In this document: positions 10,244 to 19,595 of the stretch, piece by piece
How the letters are laid out: every line of letters starts with the position of its first letter
How positions within the stretch are numbered: the first letter of the stretch is position 1
Origin: Polaribacter sp. MED152
Lineage (GTDB): Bacteria > Bacteroidota > Bacteroidia > Flavobacteriales > Flavobacteriaceae
Length of the DNA stretch: 64,000 bases
Direction of reading: 5' to 3'
NCBI RefSeq assembly: GCF_000152945.2
Contig: NC_020830.1
Span: 744,001 to 808,000 of the forward strand
The notes under the pieces: generated by a model
Seen by the model: only the letters and a program-made list of their open reading frames with translations
Told to the model about the DNA's origin: nothing
Database searches by the model: none
Position numbers and translations under genes: made by a program

Positions 10244-10279
10244 AAAAACGGGTATACAATAAAAGTATATCCGTTTTTT
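10244..10279 (+). terminator. terminator after the DUF5916 gene
   Basis: An imperfect inverted repeat (AAAAACGGGTATAC at 10244-10257 against GTATATCCGTTTTT at 10265-10278) ends in a T-run, just after the barrel gene and before lolD. Confidence 0.7.
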
Positions 10280-10307
10280 CATAAATTCGTATTTCGATAT
10301 GCAACCT

Positions 10308-10967
10308 ATGATAGTTACAAAAAACATCCATAAATATTATGGTGATGTAGAAGTTTTAAAAGGCTTAGATTTAGAAATTAAGAAAGGAGAAATTGTAGCC
10401 ATTGTTGGGCCTTCAGGAGCTGGTAAAACTACGCTTTTACAGATTTTAGGCACCTTAGATCAACCTATTAAAGAGCAAGATTTCGAGTTACAAATCAATA
10501 ATACTTCTTTAAAAAATTTGAGCGACAAAGCACTTTCTAAATTTAGAAATGAACATATTGGTTTTATATTTCAATTCCACCAACTATTACCAGAATTTAC
10601 TGCCTTAGAGAATGTATGCATTCCTGGTTTTATTGCAAAAAAAGAAAAGAAAGATGTAGAAAACAGAGCCAAGGAATTGCTAACCTTTTTGGGTTTGTCA
10701 CATAGAATAAACCATAAACCTAGCGAACTTTCTGGTGGTGAGCAGCAAAGAGTTGCTGTGGCTAGAGCTTTAATTAACAATCCATCTATTGTTTTGGCAG
10801 ATGAACCTAGTGGAAATTTAGATAGTACTTCTGCTAAAAATCTTCATGAACTCTTTTTTAAACTAAGAGACGAATTTGGTCAAACTTTTGTTTTAGTAAC
10901 TCATAATGAGGAACTTGCAAATATGGCTGATAGAAAATTAACAATGAAAGATGGTAAAATATCTTAA
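10308..10967 (+). CDS. lolD: LolD-type ABC transporter ATP-binding protein
   Basis: This is the ATPase of a MacB/LolD-type transporter; LolCDE releases outer-membrane lipoproteins to LolA. Motifs in order are Walker [11 protein letters not shown]-loop F-Q-F-H-Q-L-L-P, signature [10 protein letters not shown], Walker [12 protein letters not shown] and H-loop V-T-H-N-E. The ATG at 10308 (M-I-V-T-K-N-I-H-K) is chosen over one at 10299, because a promoter-like TATTTCG sits 3 bases before the upstream one. No LolC/E permease is adjacent, so the assignment to Lol rather than a relative rests on the sequence type alone. Confidence 0.85.
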   Translation: MIVTKNIHKYYGDVEVLKGLDLEIKKGEIVAIVGPSGAGKTTLLQILGTLDQPIKEQDFELQINNTSLKNLSDKALSKFRNEHIGFIFQFHQLLPEFTALENVCIPGFIAKKEKKDVENRAKELLTFLGLSHRINHKPSELSGGEQQRVAVARALINNPSIVLADEPSGNLDSTSAKNLHELFFKLRDEFGQTFVLVTHNEELANMADRKLTMKDGKIS

Positions 10968-10984
10968 AAATCCAACATAATTTT

Positions 10985-11530
10985 ATGATCGAAACTCTAA
11001 AAGAGCTTTTTATTTATTTTAAGAACCCAATTCTTGAAGAAGACCAAAATATTGATTTTAGTTATAGAATTAAAAAATTCATTTCATTATTATTAATATG
11101 TTTGGCAACTGGTTTCTTAATATCACCTCTTTTTATTCTTATTGAAAGTTTAGGATTTGTAGACATGCAAAACCATGCTATGGAAGATTTAATGAAGAAA
11201 CTTTCTAAACCCATAATATTTTTATTTGCAGCAATTATAGCACCTGTTTTTGAAGAATTAATATTTAGAGCACCTTTAACAGCTTTTAAAAAGAAGAATC
11301 AATTTAGAATTGCTTTTTATGTTTTTACCATTTTATTTGGTTTAGTTCATATCACAAATTTTGATATCACTACTAATGTTCTACTTCTTTCACCGATTTT
11401 AGTTTTACCTCAATTGCTAGTTGGCGGTTATTTCGGATTTATTAGAATACGTTTTGGTTTGGTTTGGAGCATGGCTTTGCATGGCTGTTATAACGCTATT
11501 TTAATGCTTGTTTCTTTCTCAACTTACTAG
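10985..11530 (+). CDS. CPBP-family intramembrane metalloprotease
   Basis: The 181-residue protein has four to five hydrophobic segments and the CPBP (Rce1/ABI) motifs: E-E-L-I-F-R near residue 90 (EExxxR), H-I-T-N-F after it, and A-L-H-G-C-Y-N-A near the C-terminus (HxxxN). Family members are intramembrane glutamic proteases or CAAX-type processing enzymes; the substrate is unknown. It lies 17 bases after lolD and 4 bases before the next gene, so it is probably co-transcribed with both. The combination with lolD does not by itself define a pathway. Confidence 0.8.
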   Translation: MIETLKELFIYFKNPILEEDQNIDFSYRIKKFISLLLICLATGFLISPLFILIESLGFVDMQNHAMEDLMKKLSKPIIFLFAAIIAPVFEELIFRAPLTAFKKKNQFRIAFYVFTILFGLVHITNFDITTNVLLLSPILVLPQLLVGGYFGFIRIRFGLVWSMALHGCYNAILMLVSFSTY

Positions 11531-11534
11531 TTAA

Positions 11535-12299
11535 ATGAGGAAAAAAGATTTAAAAATTTTCTTAGACGAAAAAGTTCAGCAATACAACAATCCAAAGTTT
11601 ATTGATTCTGATCCGATTCAAATTCCACATTTATTTCACAAAAAAGAAGATATTGAAATTGCTGGTTTTTTAGCTGCAACCATTTCTTGGGGTAACAGAA
11701 CAATGATCATCAAGAATGCAAAAAAAATGATGCAATTGCTAGATGATGCTCCTTATGATTTTGTAATAAATCATGAAGAAAAAGATTTAGAAAACTTAAA
11801 TAATTTTGTCCACAGAACCTACAATTCAATTGATTTTAAGCAATTTATAAAATCACTGAAACATATTTACAAGAATCATAATGGGCTAGAAAGTGCGCTA
11901 AACATCAAAGATAATTCAAATAATTATCAAACTGCCATCCATAGTTTTAAACAAATGTTTTTTGAAATAAATCATGAAAGTAGAACCTTAAAACATGTTT
12001 CAGATCCTTTAAAAAATTCTGCAGCAAAACGTATTAATATGTTTTTAAGATGGATGGTAAGAAATGACAAAGCTGGAGTAGATTTCGGAATTTGGCCTAG
12101 TCATAATCCTGCAAACCTTTCTTGCCCATTAGATGTTCATTCAGGGAATGTAGCCAGAAAACTAAAGTTACTTACCAGAAAACAAAATGATTGGAAAGCA
12201 TTAACTGAGCTTGATAAAAATCTTCGAAAATTAGATGCTAAAGATCCAGTAAAATATGACTTTGCGTTATTTGGTTTGGGTGTTTTCGAAAAGTTTTAA
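11535..12299 (+). CDS. TIGR02757 (DUF2400) family protein
   Basis: The 254-residue soluble protein has the features of the TIGR02757 family of Bacteroidota and some other phyla: S-W-G-N-R early (about residue 51), F-L-R-W-M-V-R and F-G-I-W-P-S near 165-185, and D-V-H-S-G-N-V-A-R-K-L. The fold is thought to be helical, related to DNA-repair helix-hairpin-helix proteins, but no activity is established. It starts 4 bases after the CPBP protease gene. Function is left open. Confidence 0.75.
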   Translation: MRKKDLKIFLDEKVQQYNNPKFIDSDPIQIPHLFHKKEDIEIAGFLAATISWGNRTMIIKNAKKMMQLLDDAPYDFVINHEEKDLENLNNFVHRTYNSIDFKQFIKSLKHIYKNHNGLESALNIKDNSNNYQTAIHSFKQMFFEINHESRTLKHVSDPLKNSAAKRINMFLRWMVRNDKAGVDFGIWPSHNPANLSCPLDVHSGNVARKLKLLTRKQNDWKALTELDKNLRKLDAKDPVKYDFALFGLGVFEKF

Positions 12300-12341
12300 T
12301 AAGTAGTTAACAAGTTTTTTTAGTTCTTTTTATTTGTAATA

Positions 12342-12363
12342 AATTAGATTCTCTAATCTAATT
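12342..12363. promoter_or_regulatory. perfect palindrome just before the S10 peptidase start
   Basis: A 9-base inverted repeat, AATTAGATT and AATCTAATT, is separated by CTCT and ends 4 bases before the ATG at 12368. It has no T-run after it, so an operator or translation-modulating hairpin is more likely than a terminator. The responding factor is unknown. Confidence 0.45.
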
Positions 12364-12367
12364 CATT

Positions 12368-13852
12368 ATGAAAAAACTAATCTTTTTAATAGCGTTAGCT
12401 GTACACTTTTCTTATCAAGCCCAAGATCATAGAATACCTTTAGACACCATGGTTGTTACAAACAACTCTGTAGTAATTAAAGGTAAAAATGTACCTTATA
12501 AAGCCACAACAGGCATGCAACCTGTTTGGAATGATAATGGAAAAATTATAGCCTCTTTATATTATACTTACTACAAAAGAAGCGATGTTAAAAATGATGA
12601 AAACAGACCTATCATTATGTCTTTTAATGGTGGACCAGGATCTGCATCAGTTTGGATGCATATTGCATATACTGGACCAAAAGTTCTAAAAATTGATGAT
12701 GAAGGATTTCCTGTGCAACCTTATGGCGTTAAAGACAATCCTAATTCAATATTAGATGTGGCTGATATTGTTTATGTAAACCCAGTAAATACTGGCTATT
12801 CTAGACCAGTATTGGCAAAAGGAGAAAAATTAGATAAGTCTCAATTTTTCGGAATTAATGCAGATGTAAAATACCTTGCAAGTTGGTTAAATACCTTTAT
12901 CACTAGAAACAACAGATGGAAATCTCCTAAATATATTATTGGAGAAAGTTATGGAGGAACAAGAGTTATGGGCTTAGCTGCAGAACTTCAAAACAGACAA
13001 TGGATGTATTTGAATGGAGTAATTATGGTTTCTCCTGCAGATTATAAAGTGCTAAGAACAGAAGGTTCTGTAGATTATGCAATTAACTTACCTTATTTTA
13101 CAGCTGCTGCTTGGTATCATAAAATGCTTAGCCCTGAATTGCAAAACAAGGACTTAAACCAAATTTTACCAGAAGCCGAAGATTTTGCAATTAACACATT
13201 ACTACCAGCCATTTCAAAAGGAGGATTTATTTCAGACTTAGAAAAAAACTCTGTTGCCAAAAAAATGGGCTATTATTCAGGATTAAAAACAAAAGTAATA
13301 TTACAAAACAATTTAGAGGTATCTCCAAGCTTCTTTTGGAAAGAGTTGTTACGTGATAAATCAGGTCAAACAATTGGAAGATTAGATTCTAGATATCTTG
13401 GAGTAGACAAAAAAGAATCTGGGGCAAGTACAGATTATAACTCAGAGATAACCTCTTGGCTACATTCTTTTACTCCAGCCATAAATTACTATATCAGAGA
13501 AGAATTAAACTTTAAAACCGATGTTAAATACAATGTTTTCGGCTCTGTTTCTCCCTGGGACAATAGAAACAATAACGTTAGAGAAGGATTAAGACAGGCA
13601 ATGGCTCAAAATCCGTACTTAAAAGTACTCATACAGTCTGGATATTATGATGGTGCCACAACCTATTTTGGTGCAAAATATACGATGTGGAAAACTGATC
13701 CTAGTGGAAAAATGAAAGATAGATTTTATTTTAAAGGATACAGAAGTGGCCATATGATGTATCTAAGAAACGAAGATTTACAAAAAGCAAATGATGATTT
13801 GAGAACTTTTATAAGCAACAGTTTATCGAATGGAAAATCTGCAAAATACTAA
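12368..13852 (+). CDS. S10-family serine carboxypeptidase, secreted
   Basis: The 494-residue protein begins with a signal peptide (about 1-18, ending Y-Q-A-Q). It carries the S10 alpha/beta-hydrolase motifs: N-G-G-P-G-S-A-S near residue 90 (oxyanion region), G-E-S-Y-G-G with the nucleophilic Ser near 195, an Asp in G-Y-Y-D-G-A near 420, and a His in S-G-H-M-M-Y near 465. Members remove C-terminal amino acids from peptides; here it probably acts in the periplasm. A perfect palindrome sits before its ATG, and a BatA-like gene follows 4 bases after its stop. Confidence 0.9.
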   Translation: MKKLIFLIALAVHFSYQAQDHRIPLDTMVVTNNSVVIKGKNVPYKATTGMQPVWNDNGKIIASLYYTYYKRSDVKNDENRPIIMSFNGGPGSASVWMHIAYTGPKVLKIDDEGFPVQPYGVKDNPNSILDVADIVYVNPVNTGYSRPVLAKGEKLDKSQFFGINADVKYLASWLNTFITRNNRWKSPKYIIGESYGGTRVMGLAAELQNRQWMYLNGVIMVSPADYKVLRTEGSVDYAINLPYFTAAAWYHKMLSPELQNKDLNQILPEAEDFAINTLLPAISKGGFISDLEKNSVAKKMGYYSGLKTKVILQNNLEVSPSFFWKELLRDKSGQTIGRLDSRYLGVDKKESGASTDYNSEITSWLHSFTPAINYYIREELNFKTDVKYNVFGSVSPWDNRNNNVREGLRQAMAQNPYLKVLIQSGYYDGATTYFGAKYTMWKTDPSGKMKDRFYFKGYRSGHMMYLRNEDLQKANDDLRTFISNSLSNGKSAKY

Positions 13853-13856
13853 GTAA

Positions 13857-15806
13857 ATGCAATTCCAAAATCCTGAAATTTTATATTTTCTAGCACTCTT
13901 AATTATACCAATTTTAGTGCATCTTTTTCAGCTACAAAAATTTAAAAAAGTACCATTTACAAATGTTGCTTTTTTACAAAAAATAGAGCAACAAAGTAGA
14001 AAGAGTTCAAGCCTAAAAAAATGGTTAATATTAGCCAATAGATTACTATTATTTTCAGCGATACTTTTTGCATTTTCTCAACCCTATTTAGGTAAAAAAA
14101 ATGATAAGAAAGATAACCAATTTTTCATTTATTTGGATAATTCTTCTAGTTTAAACACGAAAGGAGAGAGAGGGAATCTGTTTAAAATTTCGGTGCAAGA
14201 GGTAATTGAAAATACTCCTAAAAATGCTATTTATTCATTACAAACTAATTCAGATTTCTTTCAAAATTTAGACTATTCAGCGCTTAAAAATAAGCTCTTA
14301 TCATTAGAAATAAATAGCCAAGAAGCTAAAAAAAGCAATATTCTCTTAAAAATACAGTCAAAAAACAAAGCCGAAACTAAAGATTTAGATGAAGTTATTT
14401 TAATATCTGATTTTCAGAATACTTACATTAACGAGTTTACAAATGTAACACCCAGTACTTCTGCTATAAAAGTGAATGCCAGCACAAAAACCAACCTTTC
14501 TATTGACAGTGTTTTTATTTCTGGAAGAACCAACAATAACCTTACTGTAAATGTTATTATAAAAAATCAGGGTGAAGCAAAAAACAACGTTCCTATTGCA
14601 ATATTTAACAACAAAGAACCTTTAAGCAAACAAGCTTTTTCAATAGAAGAAAACACACAAAAGAAAATTGAATTCACACTTCAAGACAAACCAATTCAGC
14701 TAGGTAAAATTGAGATAACTTTTAACGATACTTTTCTGTTTGACAACACATTTTATTTTTCACTAAACAATGCTAAAAAAATTAATGTTTTAAGCATTGG
14801 AAAAGGAACTGAATACTTATCTAAAATCTACGCAAAAGAGGAGTTTAATTTTATATCATCAACAGCAAAAAACACCAATTATAATTCTTTCGAAAATCAA
14901 GATATTATCATTCTAAATGAATTAGAAAATTTACCTCAAATTTTAATAAACAGTTTAAATACATTTTCTGAAAAAGGAGGCACTTTAGTTTTAATTCCGA
15001 ATTCAAATTCAAATTTGAATTCCTATAATTTGCTGCTTTCTAAATTTGGTAAAACAAAATTACAATCGAAAATTTCGGATACTTTAAAAATCACTTCTAT
15101 AAATTTTGACCACCCACTTTTTAAAAATGTTTTTTCTAAAAATGTGAAGAATTTTCAATTTCCAAAAGTAAATAGCTACTTCCCTATTAAAGGCTCAAAT
15201 AGTAGTTCAATTATAGATTTTGAAAACAAATTATCATTTATATCAGAAATTAAAGGCTCTAATGGTAATTTGTACTTATTATCAAGTTCACTATCCAAAG
15301 AAAATAGTAACTTCTTAAATTCACCCTTAATTGTGCCTGTTTTCTACAATTTTGGAAAATTAAGTTATCAAAATTCAGAATTATACTATTATTTAAATGA
15401 AGAAAACAAGATTGATGTAAATGTAAGTTTAGAGAAAGATCATATTTTAACAATGTCCAACCAAGCATCAACCTTTATTCCCATACAACAAACCTACCAA
15501 AACAAAGTTAGTATCGTTACAGAAGACACACCAGTTTCTGCTGGATTTTACTTTGTTTTAAAAGATAAAGATACTTTGCAAACTTTAGCTTATAACAATC
15601 CTAAACAAGAGAGTTTATTAAATTTTCTTGATTTAAAATTACTAAAAGAGACAAATAAAAATATTAAAATAGAAGACAGCATAACTTCTGTTTTTAAAGA
15701 AATTAACGAAAAAAACGAAGTTCAATGGCTTTGGAAATGGTTTTTAACCTTGGCAATTGTATCTTTGCTACTAGAAATTTTGATTTTAAAATTCTATAAA
15801 ACATGA
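13857..15806 (+). CDS. BatA-domain (aerotolerance regulator N-terminal) membrane protein
   Basis: The 649-residue protein starts with the BatA/DUF1550-like N-terminal helix pair: M-Q-F-Q-N-P-E-I-L-Y-F-L-A-L, then V-P-F-T-N-V-A-F-L and a second helix to about residue 78. A von Willebrand A-like region with D-N-S-S-S-L-N follows (about 90-190). The rest is an extracytoplasmic domain, ending in one helix (about 627-645) and a short basic tail. Such proteins occur widely in Bacteroidota near Bat operons or alone; the role is not established. Its TGA stop overlaps the ATG of the dihydroorotase-like gene (ATGA), which implies translational coupling. Confidence 0.75.
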   Translation: MQFQNPEILYFLALLIIPILVHLFQLQKFKKVPFTNVAFLQKIEQQSRKSSSLKKWLILANRLLLFSAILFAFSQPYLGKKNDKKDNQFFIYLDNSSSLNTKGERGNLFKISVQEVIENTPKNAIYSLQTNSDFFQNLDYSALKNKLLSLEINSQEAKKSNILLKIQSKNKAETKDLDEVILISDFQNTYINEFTNVTPSTSAIKVNASTKTNLSIDSVFISGRTNNNLTVNVIIKNQGEAKNNVPIAIFNNKEPLSKQAFSIEENTQKKIEFTLQDKPIQLGKIEITFNDTFLFDNTFYFSLNNAKKINVLSIGKGTEYLSKIYAKEEFNFISSTAKNTNYNSFENQDIIILNELENLPQILINSLNTFSEKGGTLVLIPNSNSNLNSYNLLLSKFGKTKLQSKISDTLKITSINFDHPLFKNVFSKNVKNFQFPKVNSYFPIKGSNSSSIIDFENKLSFISEIKGSNGNLYLLSSSLSKENSNFLNSPLIVPVFYNFGKLSYQNSELYYYLNEENKIDVNVSLEKDHILTMSNQASTFIPIQQTYQNKVSIVTEDTPVSAGFYFVLKDKDTLQTLAYNNPKQESLLNFLDLKLLKETNKNIKIEDSITSVFKEINEKNEVQWLWKWFLTLAIVSLLLEILILKFYKT

Positions 15807-17059
15807 GTACGCTTCTAAAAAACGCAACTATTGTAGATGCTTCAAGTCCTTATCATCATCAGCAAAAAGACATTTTAATTAATAATGGAATCATTGAAAA
15901 AATTTCAGATTCAATTTCTGCAGATGATACAACTAATATTATTGAATTAGAAAATTTACATATTTCTTGTGGATGGTTTGATACTAGCGTTTCTTTGGGA
16001 GAGCCTGGTTTTGAAGAAAGAGAAACAATAGCTAATGGTTTAAAGGTTGCTGCTGAAAGTGGTTTTACAGCTATAGCTGTAAATTCTAATACTAACCCTG
16101 TAATTGACTCAAAATCTGATGTGGAGTATTTGATTAATAAAGCTAGAAATTCTGGAGTAACTTTATACCCAATTGCAGCTTTAACTCAAAAAAGTGAAGG
16201 GAAAGAATTAGCCGAATTATATGATATGCAACAATCTGGAGCTATTGCTTTTTCTGACTACAATAAACCTGTTGAGAGTGATAATTTAATGAAAGTTGCA
16301 CTTTTGTATGCTCAAAACTTTGATGGTTTAGTGCTTAGTTTTCCAAAAAATAATTCAATTTCTGGAGAAGGAATTGTTAATGAAGGAATTAATAGCACTA
16401 AATTAGGCTTGAAAGGAACACCTACTCTAGCAGAACATATTCAAATTGATAGAGATTTATTTTTACTTGAATATACTGGAGGCAAGCTACACATACCTAC
16501 AATTTCTACAGCAAAATCTGTAGATTTAATAAAGGAAGCTAAAATGAAAGGCTTGCAAGTAACCTGCAGTGTATCAGCTCATCACTTAACACTTACAGAT
16601 AATGAATTACATGGTTTTGATAGTAGATTTAAAACAAATCCACCATTAAGAACAGACAAAGACAGAAAAGCATTAGTAAAAGGTATAAAATCTGGAGTGA
16701 TTGATATCATTACATCAGACCACAACCCAATAGACATTGAACATAAAAAAGTAGAATTTAGTGAAGCTAAAGATGGTGTAATTGGTTTAGAAACTTTATT
16801 CCCTGCCACTAATACTGTTTTAGATTTAGATGATTTGATAAATGCTTTAACCACAAAACCTAGAGCTATTTTTGGATTAGAATCTACAAGCATTAAGGAA
16901 GATAATAAGGTAGATATCACTTTATTTAATCCTGATAACAACTTCATTTTTACAGATAAACATATAGCATCAACCTCTAAAAACAGTCCTTTTGTGGGTA
17001 AAAAATTAAAAGGAGAAGTTTATGGTATTTATGCAAACAACCAATTAACTCTAAAATAA
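15803..17059 (+). CDS. dihydroorotase-like protein lacking metal ligands
   Basis: The 418-residue protein has the amidohydrolase fold of type I dihydroorotases (pyrimidine synthesis, carbamoyl-aspartate to dihydroorotate). The key zinc-binding H-x-H before R-E-P-G reads S62-V-S64-L-G-E-P-G. The strand that normally carries the next His ligand reads L-S-F-P-K-N (178-183), and the H-x-x-H-x-S-T segment reads H230-I-P-T-I-S-T. Only the Asp of T-S-D-H (306) remains recognisable. A catalytic role is therefore unlikely; a structural partner, as for inactive PyrC-like proteins paired with aspartate carbamoyltransferase, is one possibility. No pyrB is in the window. Confidence 0.85.
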   Translation: MSTLLKNATIVDASSPYHHQQKDILINNGIIEKISDSISADDTTNIIELENLHISCGWFDTSVSLGEPGFEERETIANGLKVAAESGFTAIAVNSNTNPVIDSKSDVEYLINKARNSGVTLYPIAALTQKSEGKELAELYDMQQSGAIAFSDYNKPVESDNLMKVALLYAQNFDGLVLSFPKNNSISGEGIVNEGINSTKLGLKGTPTLAEHIQIDRDLFLLEYTGGKLHIPTISTAKSVDLIKEAKMKGLQVTCSVSAHHLTLTDNELHGFDSRFKTNPPLRTDKDRKALVKGIKSGVIDIITSDHNPIDIEHKKVEFSEAKDGVIGLETLFPATNTVLDLDDLINALTTKPRAIFGLESTSIKEDNKVDITLFNPDNNFIFTDKHIASTSKNSPFVGKKLKGEVYGIYANNQLTLK

Positions 17060-17063
17060 ACAC

Positions 17064-17402
17064 ATGGAAGTTATCAATAACGAACAAGATGTAAAAGAAG
17101 GTAAACTAGCAGCAATTATTTGTCATTTTTGGATTGTAGGATTAGTAATAGGGTTTGTAATGAACCTAAATAAGAAGAATTATTTTACCAGCTTTTACTT
17201 AAGACAAATGATAGGAATGAATTTAGCCCAATTTTTAAACGGAGTTGTAGTGTATGCTTATTTAGGAGATACTGCAGGCTGGATTGTTGGAATTTTACTT
17301 TTCGTTGGCTGGCTAATATCATTATTTGGTGCTATTAAAGGAGAAGAAAAGTTAGTACCTTATGTAGGTGAATATTTTCAAGATTGGTTTAATCAAATTT
17401 AA
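17064..17402 (+). CDS. small DUF4870-like membrane protein
   Basis: The 112-residue protein has three hydrophobic segments (about 20-36, 50-68, 72-90), a basic N-K-K-N loop after the first and a short charged C-terminus. The spacing and the F-Y-L-R-Q-M-I-G-M-N segment match DUF4870-type membrane proteins common in this family. Function is unknown. It is 4 bases after the dihydroorotase-like gene and 20 before the esterase, so it belongs to the same unit. Confidence 0.7.
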   Translation: MEVINNEQDVKEGKLAAIICHFWIVGLVIGFVMNLNKKNYFTSFYLRQMIGMNLAQFLNGVVVYAYLGDTAGWIVGILLFVGWLISLFGAIKGEEKLVPYVGEYFQDWFNQI

Positions 17403-17422
17403 ATTTAGAATTCGTTAAAATT

Positions 17423-18061
17423 ATGAATCTAGAACACATTGTTAGAGAACCATTAGTAAAATCTGAAAATCCACCTTTGTTAATTTTACTACATGGATAT
17501 GGAAGTAATAAAGAGGACTTATTTTCTTTTGCAGAGGAATTACCTAAAGAACTTTTAATAATAAGTGCACAAGCACCGATTGAAATGGGTTATGGAGGTT
17601 ACGCATGGTATGCCATTAATTTTGATAATGTAAATGGTAAATTTTCTGATTTAAAACAAGCTAAAGAATCTATAGATAAAATTGCAATTTTTATAGATGA
17701 TGTAAAAACAAAATACAATACAAACCCAAATAAAACTTTTTTATTAGGTTTTAGTCAAGGAGCTATTCTAAGTTATTCACTAAGTTTATTTTACCCAAAC
17801 AAAGTAAATCATGTTATTGCTTTAAGTGGTTATATAAATGTTGATTTATTACCAGATAACATACCCACAAACATAAAAACAGATTACTACATTTCTCATG
17901 GAATTGTAGATCAGGTTTTACCAATTGATTGGGCTAGAAAAAGCAAACCTTTTTTAGATAGCTTAAATTTAGAAAGTGTTTATTCTGAGTATAAAGTTGG
18001 TCATGGAGTAGCACCTCAGAATTTTTATAGTTTTAAAAGTTGGATTGAAGATAGACTATAA
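17423..18061 (+). CDS. phospholipase/carboxylesterase-type alpha/beta hydrolase
   Basis: The 212-residue cytoplasmic protein matches the short esterase family (YpfH/Est-like): L-H-G-Y-G-S-N near residue 24 (oxyanion hole), the nucleophile elbow G-F-S-Q-G-A near 113, Asp in G-I-V-D-Q-V near 160 and His in V-G-H-G-V-A near 193. Typical substrates are short-chain acyl or choline esters in vitro; the natural substrate is unknown. It is the last gene of the rightward run before the convergent GTPase operon. Confidence 0.88.
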   Translation: MNLEHIVREPLVKSENPPLLILLHGYGSNKEDLFSFAEELPKELLIISAQAPIEMGYGGYAWYAINFDNVNGKFSDLKQAKESIDKIAIFIDDVKTKYNTNPNKTFLLGFSQGAILSYSLSLFYPNKVNHVIALSGYINVDLLPDNIPTNIKTDYYISHGIVDQVLPIDWARKSKPFLDSLNLESVYSEYKVGHGVAPQNFYSFKSWIEDRL

Positions 18062-18081
18062 AAGTCTTATAAATGACTTTT
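18060..18081. terminator. weak hairpin between convergent genes
   Basis: AAAAGTC and GACTTTT, 8 bases apart, lie between the esterase stop and the end of the leftward histidine kinase. The right side runs into TTTT. The stem is short and AT-rich, so termination is only a possibility. Confidence 0.35.
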
Positions 18082-19590
18082 TAAGATCTCTACAAACTGA
18101 ATAGCTGTAAATGGTTTAGGTATAACACCTGCAAAACCTAAACCTTTATATATTTCTATATCTTCTTTAGAGTTGTTGGCTGTTAAAGCTAAAAAAGGAA
18201 TCTCTGAATTAGATTGCTTCATTTCTTCTTTACGCTTAATAAGCTCATCACCTTTTAAGTTTGGCATATTAATATCTAAAAGAACAATGTCAAAAGTACT
18301 TTTATTCATGGCAGAAATAGCTTCTATACCATCTTTAACCAAAGTGTGTTCTGCTTCTTCTTTATCTAAAATGTGAGATACAATACTTAAATTCAAAAAG
18401 TTATCATCTGCAACTAAAACCTTTTTACCTTTTAAAGAAACAGCTGAATTATCATCAGAAACACCAGCAATTCTAGAATCTGCATTAGCATCTAATTTAA
18501 ATGGAATATCAATAGAAATTGTAGTACCATAGTTTTTTAAACTATCTACTTTAATTCTACCTTCCATAACATCTACCAACCTTTTTACAATTGATAAACC
18601 TAAACCAACTCCATTATGCATTCTATTGTCACTTAACCTATTTTGCTGATATTCATCAAAGATTTTATCAGCTTGTTCAGGCGTCATTCCTCTACCTGTA
18701 TCTTTTACTTTAAAAGAAATTAAAGCTTTGTCTGTGTCAGAAAAAAGTAATTCTACAGAGGTAGTTACAGTTCCTCTTGGTGTAAATTTTATAGAGTTAT
18801 TTATTAAGTTGGTAAGTATTTGAATTAAACGTACATCATCTCCCAAAACTTCTTCTGGCAGATTATCTGAAACATTAAATTCTAGTTCAATATCTAAATC
18901 TTTATGACTACCTTGATAATTATTTTTTATTTGCTCAATAATAGATGAAATACTCATTGGCTCACTTGCCAAAACAAGCTTACCTGCTTCTACCCTAGAT
19001 AAATCTAAAATATCATCTACAATTACCTTTAAGTTACGACCAGAAATGGTAATGTATTTTAAATACTCTTGAGCCATCAAGGAAGTTTCTTCTTTATTGA
19101 TTAGCTCTGTGTATCCTAAAATTACATTTAAAGGGTTACGAACTTCATGACTCATCATTGCTAAAAATCGAGATTTTTCTGAATTTGCTTTATCTGCAAT
19201 TTCACGAAGTCTAATAAGTTCTTTGTTTTTTTCTGCTATTTCTCTTTTTAAGAAATATAAATCATTTCTACTTTGATTTAAATGATTTACAGACTTGTAA
19301 ACATTAGATCTATTGTGAATAATGATTGAAATATTTTCTGTGGATTTGAAAAGCTCTAAATCTACATTGAATTCTCTGCCTTCAGAAACAATTAGCATGC
19401 TCTCAATTACAAATAATTCGCTATCTGGTAAAGACTGTAAAGTAACTTCTAAAAAAGGGCAAGTATCAAAAATAGATTGACCTAGTTTAAAATCTTGGTC
19501 TAAAAATTTACCTTTAATAACCTTAATAATAAGTCCACTAAAATCGGTTATTAAGTCTATAAATATATCGTCTATCTTAGAAGCTTCCAA
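18067..19590 (-). CDS. soluble hybrid histidine kinase of the small-GTPase operon
   Basis: The 507-residue protein has no membrane helix. In order: an N-terminal PAS/profilin-like sensor (about 1-100), a coiled coil (105-140), HisKA with phosphoacceptor H148 in M-S-H-E-V-R-N-P-L-N, HATPase_c with N-N-S-I-K-F-T and D-T-G-R-G-M and G-V-G-L-G-L-S-I, and a C-terminal receiver with phosphoacceptor Asp in L-L-D-I-N-M-P. No DNA-binding output is attached. The start is TTG at 19590, because the next in-frame ATG is beyond residue 60; this TTG lies 5 bases after the GTPase stop. It is the last gene of the four-gene operon, so it probably reads or reports the GTPase state (inference). Confidence 0.88.
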   Translation of the reverse strand: MEASKIDDIFIDLITDFSGLIIKVIKGKFLDQDFKLGQSIFDTCPFLEVTLQSLPDSELFVIESMLIVSEGREFNVDLELFKSTENISIIIHNRSNVYKSVNHLNQSRNDLYFLKREIAEKNKELIRLREIADKANSEKSRFLAMMSHEVRNPLNVILGYTELINKEETSLMAQEYLKYITISGRNLKVIVDDILDLSRVEAGKLVLASEPMSISSIIEQIKNNYQGSHKDLDIELEFNVSDNLPEEVLGDDVRLIQILTNLINNSIKFTPRGTVTTSVELLFSDTDKALISFKVKDTGRGMTPEQADKIFDEYQQNRLSDNRMHNGVGLGLSIVKRLVDVMEGRIKVDSLKNYGTTISIDIPFKLDANADSRIAGVSDDNSAVSLKGKKVLVADDNFLNLSIVSHILDKEEAEHTLVKDGIEAISAMNKSTFDIVLLDINMPNLKGDELIKRKEEMKQSNSEIPFLALTANNSKEDIEIYKGLGFAGVIPKPFTAIQFVEILKSHL

Positions 19591-19595
19591 TATAT

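Noticed and set aside
15004..15026. GAATTC-rich near-palindrome in the BatA-like gene
   Set aside because: It lies in the middle of an intact coding region and comes from an N-S-N-S-N-L-N-S codon run.
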